Shown in pieces: positions 6,330 to 7,660 of a DNA stretch of 7,660 nucleotides. Source of the stretch: an uncultured bacterium (GTDB taxonomy: Bacteria; Actinomycetota; UBA4738; HRBIN12); contig CALGFI010000084.1 in NCBI GenBank assembly GCA_937881155.1, positions 1 through 7,660 on the forward strand. Reading direction: 5' to 3'. The notes beneath the pieces were generated by a model. The model was not told the origin of the DNA. It saw nothing but the letters and a program-made list of their open reading frames with translations, and did no database searches. The position numbers and the translations under genes are program-made. Each line of letters opens with the position of its first letter. Within the stretch, counting starts at the first letter, position 1.

Positions 6330-6545
6330 TCAGCCTCGGCAGGCGCAGGCGCCGCCGCACGCACACCCGCCGGCGGCGGGCGCGGAGCCGGCGGAGCTCG
6401 TTCCCGCGATGAACGAGAACTGACGGCGGACCCGGTCGCTCCCGCACGACGGGCAGGCGAGCGCCGTCTCGACGGAGGCGCTCATCGACCGGCGCTCCTC
6501 GAACCGGCGCTCACACGCCATGCACACGTACTCGTACGTCGCCAC
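6330..6545 (-). CDS. FmdB-family zinc ribbon protein
   Basis: A 71-residue protein that starts (V/M)ATYEYVC, the hallmark opening of the FmdB/CxxC_CxxC_SSSS putative regulatory family, usually MPTYEYRC. Two zinc knuckles are present: C8-x-x-C11 and C31-PS-C34. The phenylalanine-containing RRQFSFIAG (40-48) also fits the family. The C-terminus is a Gly/Ala/Cys tail with four more cysteines (C61, C63, C67, C69). The role is uncertain; the family name derives from a proposed regulator of amide utilisation, and most members are uncharacterised. I chose GTG 6545 because it gives the family's normal N-terminus and lies 7 bases after a TATGCT box; ATG 6557 would add four residues (MLLS). A longer in-frame extension to 6710 overlaps the upstream gene and is not coding. 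Confidence 0.85.
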   Translation of the reverse strand: MATYEYVCMACERRFEERRSMSASVETALACPSCGSDRVRRQFSFIAGTSSAGSAPAAGGCACGGACACRG

Positions 6546-6552
6546 CGAAAGC

Positions 6553-6558
6553 AGCATA
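6553..6558 (-). promoter_or_regulatory. Candidate -10 box (TATGCT) for leaderless zinc-ribbon mRNA
   Basis: On the minus strand TATGCT fits TANNNT and ends 7 bases before the GTG at 6545. Its internal ATG is the alternative start at 6557. If it is a promoter, the zinc-ribbon gene can be transcribed separately from the membrane-protein gene just upstream. No convincing -35 hexamer is visible. Confidence 0.35.
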
Positions 6559-6583
6559 GCGCCGCGCGACGACGGAGTGGCGT

Positions 6584-6877
6584 CTACAGGGCGGTGGTCC
6601 GCCGCCCGCGAGCGCCGAAGAACGCGCCGTACAGCCAGAGCAACAGGACGGCGACGATGATCGACCCGATCCAGGCGATCCCGTCGTTCCCCGGGAAGAT
6701 CGCCTCCCACAGGAGGCCCCCGATGAGGGCAGCGACCGCCCCGAGGAGGATCGTCGCCACGATGCTCAGGTCCTGCCGCCCGGGCATCAACAGACGCGCG
6801 ATCGCGCCAATGACGAGACCGGCCACTGCATAGACGATGACATTGCCGACCGTGATGTCGATGTCCGCAGCCAGCAT
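6584..6877 (-). CDS. GlsB/YeaQ/YmgE-family small membrane protein (transglycosylase-associated)
   Basis: A 97-residue, very hydrophobic protein with three predicted helices at about 11-30, 36-58 and 67-88. The family signature is clear: AGLVIGAIARLLMPG (19-33) ending helix 1, then a second helix with the small-residue run LLGAVAALIGGLLW (44-57), and a Gly-rich third helix. The length matches the family. Members are general stress-associated inner-membrane proteins; despite the 'transglycosylase-associated' name no enzyme activity is established. The start ATG is supported by a strong GGAGGAGGAG ribosome site 5 bases upstream. The zinc-ribbon gene follows on the same strand about 38 bases downstream and may be partly co-transcribed. 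Confidence 0.9.
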   Translation of the reverse strand: MLAADIDITVGNVIVYAVAGLVIGAIARLLMPGRQDLSIVATILLGAVAALIGGLLWEAIFPGNDGIAWIGSIIVAVLLLWLYGAFFGARGRRTTAL

Positions 6878-6881
6878 CGTG

Positions 6882-6892
6882 TCTCCTCCTCC
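6882..6892 (-). promoter_or_regulatory. Strong Shine-Dalgarno sequence of the GlsB-like gene
   Basis: On the minus strand GGAGGAGGAGA lies 4-5 bases before the ATG ending at 6877, an extended purine-rich match to the anti-SD sequence. It fixes the start. Confidence 0.7.
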
Positions 6893-6895
6893 GCC

Positions 6896-6935
6896 ACCCT
6901 TAGGGGTCCGCCTCGGATACCGACGTACCCTGAGG
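6896..6935. repeat. Tandem operator-like 9-mers in the GlsB/protease divergent region
   Basis: ACCCTTAGG (6896-6904) and ACCCTGAGG (6927-6935) are direct repeats with one mismatch, 31 bases apart, close to three helical turns. The first copy is part of a near-palindrome, ACCCTTAGGGGT. They lie between the divergent GlsB-like and protease genes (6878-7002), where both promoters must be. They might be binding sites for a regulator of either gene, but two short GC-rich copies are weak evidence. Confidence 0.25.
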
Positions 6936-6975
6936 AACGGGTGCGTACTCCTTCCTTTGGGGCCGTCGGAATCGG

Positions 6976-6986
6976 ACGGGGCCCGT
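6976..6986. repeat. Small inverted repeat upstream of the protease gene
   Basis: ACGGG, a central G, then CCCGT form a perfect 5-bp dyad centred 22 bases before the protease GTG. Just upstream CCGTC (6963-6967) and GACGG (6975-6979) form a second, overlapping possible stem. These could be an operator or leader hairpin; no function is claimed. Confidence 0.2.
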
Positions 6987-7002
6987 TCGCGTTGAACTAG
7001 CG

Positions 7003-7660
7003 GTGACCCCGAGCAGCCAGGACCTGAACGGCTCGACCTCCGACGAGGCGCTGGACGCCTATTCGCGTGTGGTCACCTCGGTCGCGGCCAGGCTGATCCC
7101 ATCCGTAGCCAGTCTCCGCGTCCGGGGCCGCGTCCGCGGGGCCCAGGTGGACGGCGCAGGGTCGGCCGTCGTCATCGCGCCAGACGGGTTCGCGCTGACA
7201 TCGGCGCACGTCGTCGGCGGTACCGATCGCGGATCGGCCTCGTTCGTCGATGGGCGCGAGGTCCCGTTCGACGTGGTCGGGCGGGACGAGCTCTCGGACA
7301 TGGCCGTCCTCCGTCTACAGGGCGCCGGCTTCGAGGCGGCTCAGCTCGGCGACGCCTCGAACCTCCTCGTCGGCCAGCTCGTCGTGGCCATCGGGAACCC
7401 CATGGGCTTCGGCGGAACGGTGACCGCGGGCGTGGTGAGCGCCCTCGGTCGCGCGCTCCCCGTGAGCGCGGGCCGCGTCGTGGAGAACGTGATCCAGACG
7501 GACGCCGCGCTGAACCCCGGGAACTCCGGCGGCGCGCTCGCCGACGGGCAGGGTCGAGTCGTCGGCATCAACACCGCCGTTGCCGGTGTGGGGCTCGGCC
7601 TGGCCGTCCCCATCGACGACTCGACGCGCCGGATCATGCATGCGCTGATGACGGCGGGGA
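7003..7660 (+). CDS. S1C-family trypsin-like serine protease (HtrA/Deg-like), 3' end beyond window
   Basis: The first 219 codons are visible, open to the window edge. The chymotrypsin-fold catalytic triad is complete: H69 in LTSAHVV, D99 in LSDMAVLRL, and S175 in NPGNSGGAL. The oxyanion and specificity region GNPMGFGGTVTAGVVSA (131-147) and QTDAALNPGNSGG are typical of Deg/HtrA proteases. The N-terminus (LDAYSRVVTSVAARLIPSVASLRV, roughly 17-40) leads directly into the protease domain; neither a signal peptide nor a membrane anchor is seen, unlike typical secreted HtrA, so a cytoplasmic location is suggested. A PDZ domain would be expected after the window end and cannot be checked. GTG 7003 is the only usable start: an in-frame TGA lies at 6931-6933 and no other start codon intervenes. 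There is no clear ribosome site. Confidence 0.88.
   Translation, partial: MTPSSQDLNGSTSDEALDAYSRVVTSVAARLIPSVASLRVRGRVRGAQVDGAGSAVVIAPDGFALTSAHVVGGTDRGSASFVDGREVPFDVVGRDELSDMAVLRLQGAGFEAAQLGDASNLLVGQLVVAIGNPMGFGGTVTAGVVSALGRALPVSAGRVVENVIQTDAALNPGNSGGALADGQGRVVGINTAVAGVGLGLAVPIDDSTRRIMHALMTAG

Noticed and set aside
6546..6710. N-terminal extension of the zinc-ribbon protein beyond GTG 6545.
   Set aside because: The extension is Arg/Asp-rich, overlaps the GlsB-like gene in another frame, and precedes the conserved ATYEYVC family start.
6000..6833. A 277-codon plus-strand frame across the membrane protein, zinc ribbon and GlsB-like genes.
   Set aside because: Its product is low-complexity and Arg-rich, and it crosses three better supported genes.
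6925..6930. Minus-strand GGGTAC as a SigB-type -10 for the GlsB-like gene.
   Set aside because: It resembles GGGTAT, but no GTTT-like -35 lies 13-16 bases upstream.
6934..6962. GGAAC as the -35 of an ECF sigma factor promoter for the protease gene.
   Set aside because: No matching GTT or CGTC -10 element occurs at the expected 16-19 base spacing.
1..7660. Search for mobile elements, CRISPR repeats, tRNA or rRNA genes and defence-type genes.
   Set aside because: No transposase or integrase motifs, no regularly spaced repeats and no structural RNA signatures were found; nearly all bases are accounted for by ordinary coding genes.

Overview
This is a GC-rich, gene-dense stretch of bacterial chromosome. 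The reading frames are long with a strong G/C third-position bias, starts are a mixture of ATG and GTG, and genes are packed with gaps of only a few bases. Gene content (S1C trypsin-like protease, GlsB/YeaQ-type membrane protein, FmdB-type zinc ribbon, heterodimeric ABC exporter) and promoter-like TANNNT boxes 7-8 bases before several start codons suggest an actinobacterium-like organism, perhaps a deep or uncultured lineage. This is inference; no rRNA or other marker gene is present. I see no mobile element, CRISPR array, tRNA or rRNA.

Layout. 1-54: the last 17 codons of an amino-acid-uptake type ABC ATPase (+). 103-705: a SAM-dependent methyltransferase (-). 727-4370: two ABC exporter half-transporters (+) overlapping by ATGA, followed after 53 bases by 4424-5491, an HDAC-fold deacetylase most like acetylpolyamine amidohydrolase (+). 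5488-5880: a cupin (-) whose stop codon interlocks with the deacetylase stop in a shared CTAG. 5914-6324: a four-helix membrane protein of unknown function (+). 6330-6545 and 6584-6877: a small FmdB-family zinc ribbon and a GlsB/YeaQ/YmgE membrane protein (-). 7003-7660: the N-terminal part of an S1C/HtrA-like serine protease (+), cut by the window end.

How the genes fit together. The clearest unit is the exporter pair plus deacetylase. The two half-transporters are complementary: all visible departures from consensus (Walker B Glu to Asp, H-loop His to Tyr, signature LSGGE to LSVGE) would fall in one of the two ATP sites of a heterodimer, leaving the other site fully canonical. The adjacent deacetylase has a complete zinc site and may act on an acetylated amine related to the exporter's cargo, but that link rests only on proximity. 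The other genes look like ordinary housekeeping or stress genes in short divergent and convergent arrangements.

Nothing here is clearly a new system. The points most worth a second look are the asymmetric exporter with its Tyr H-loop, the exporter-deacetylase pairing, and the recurring leaderless-promoter pattern.
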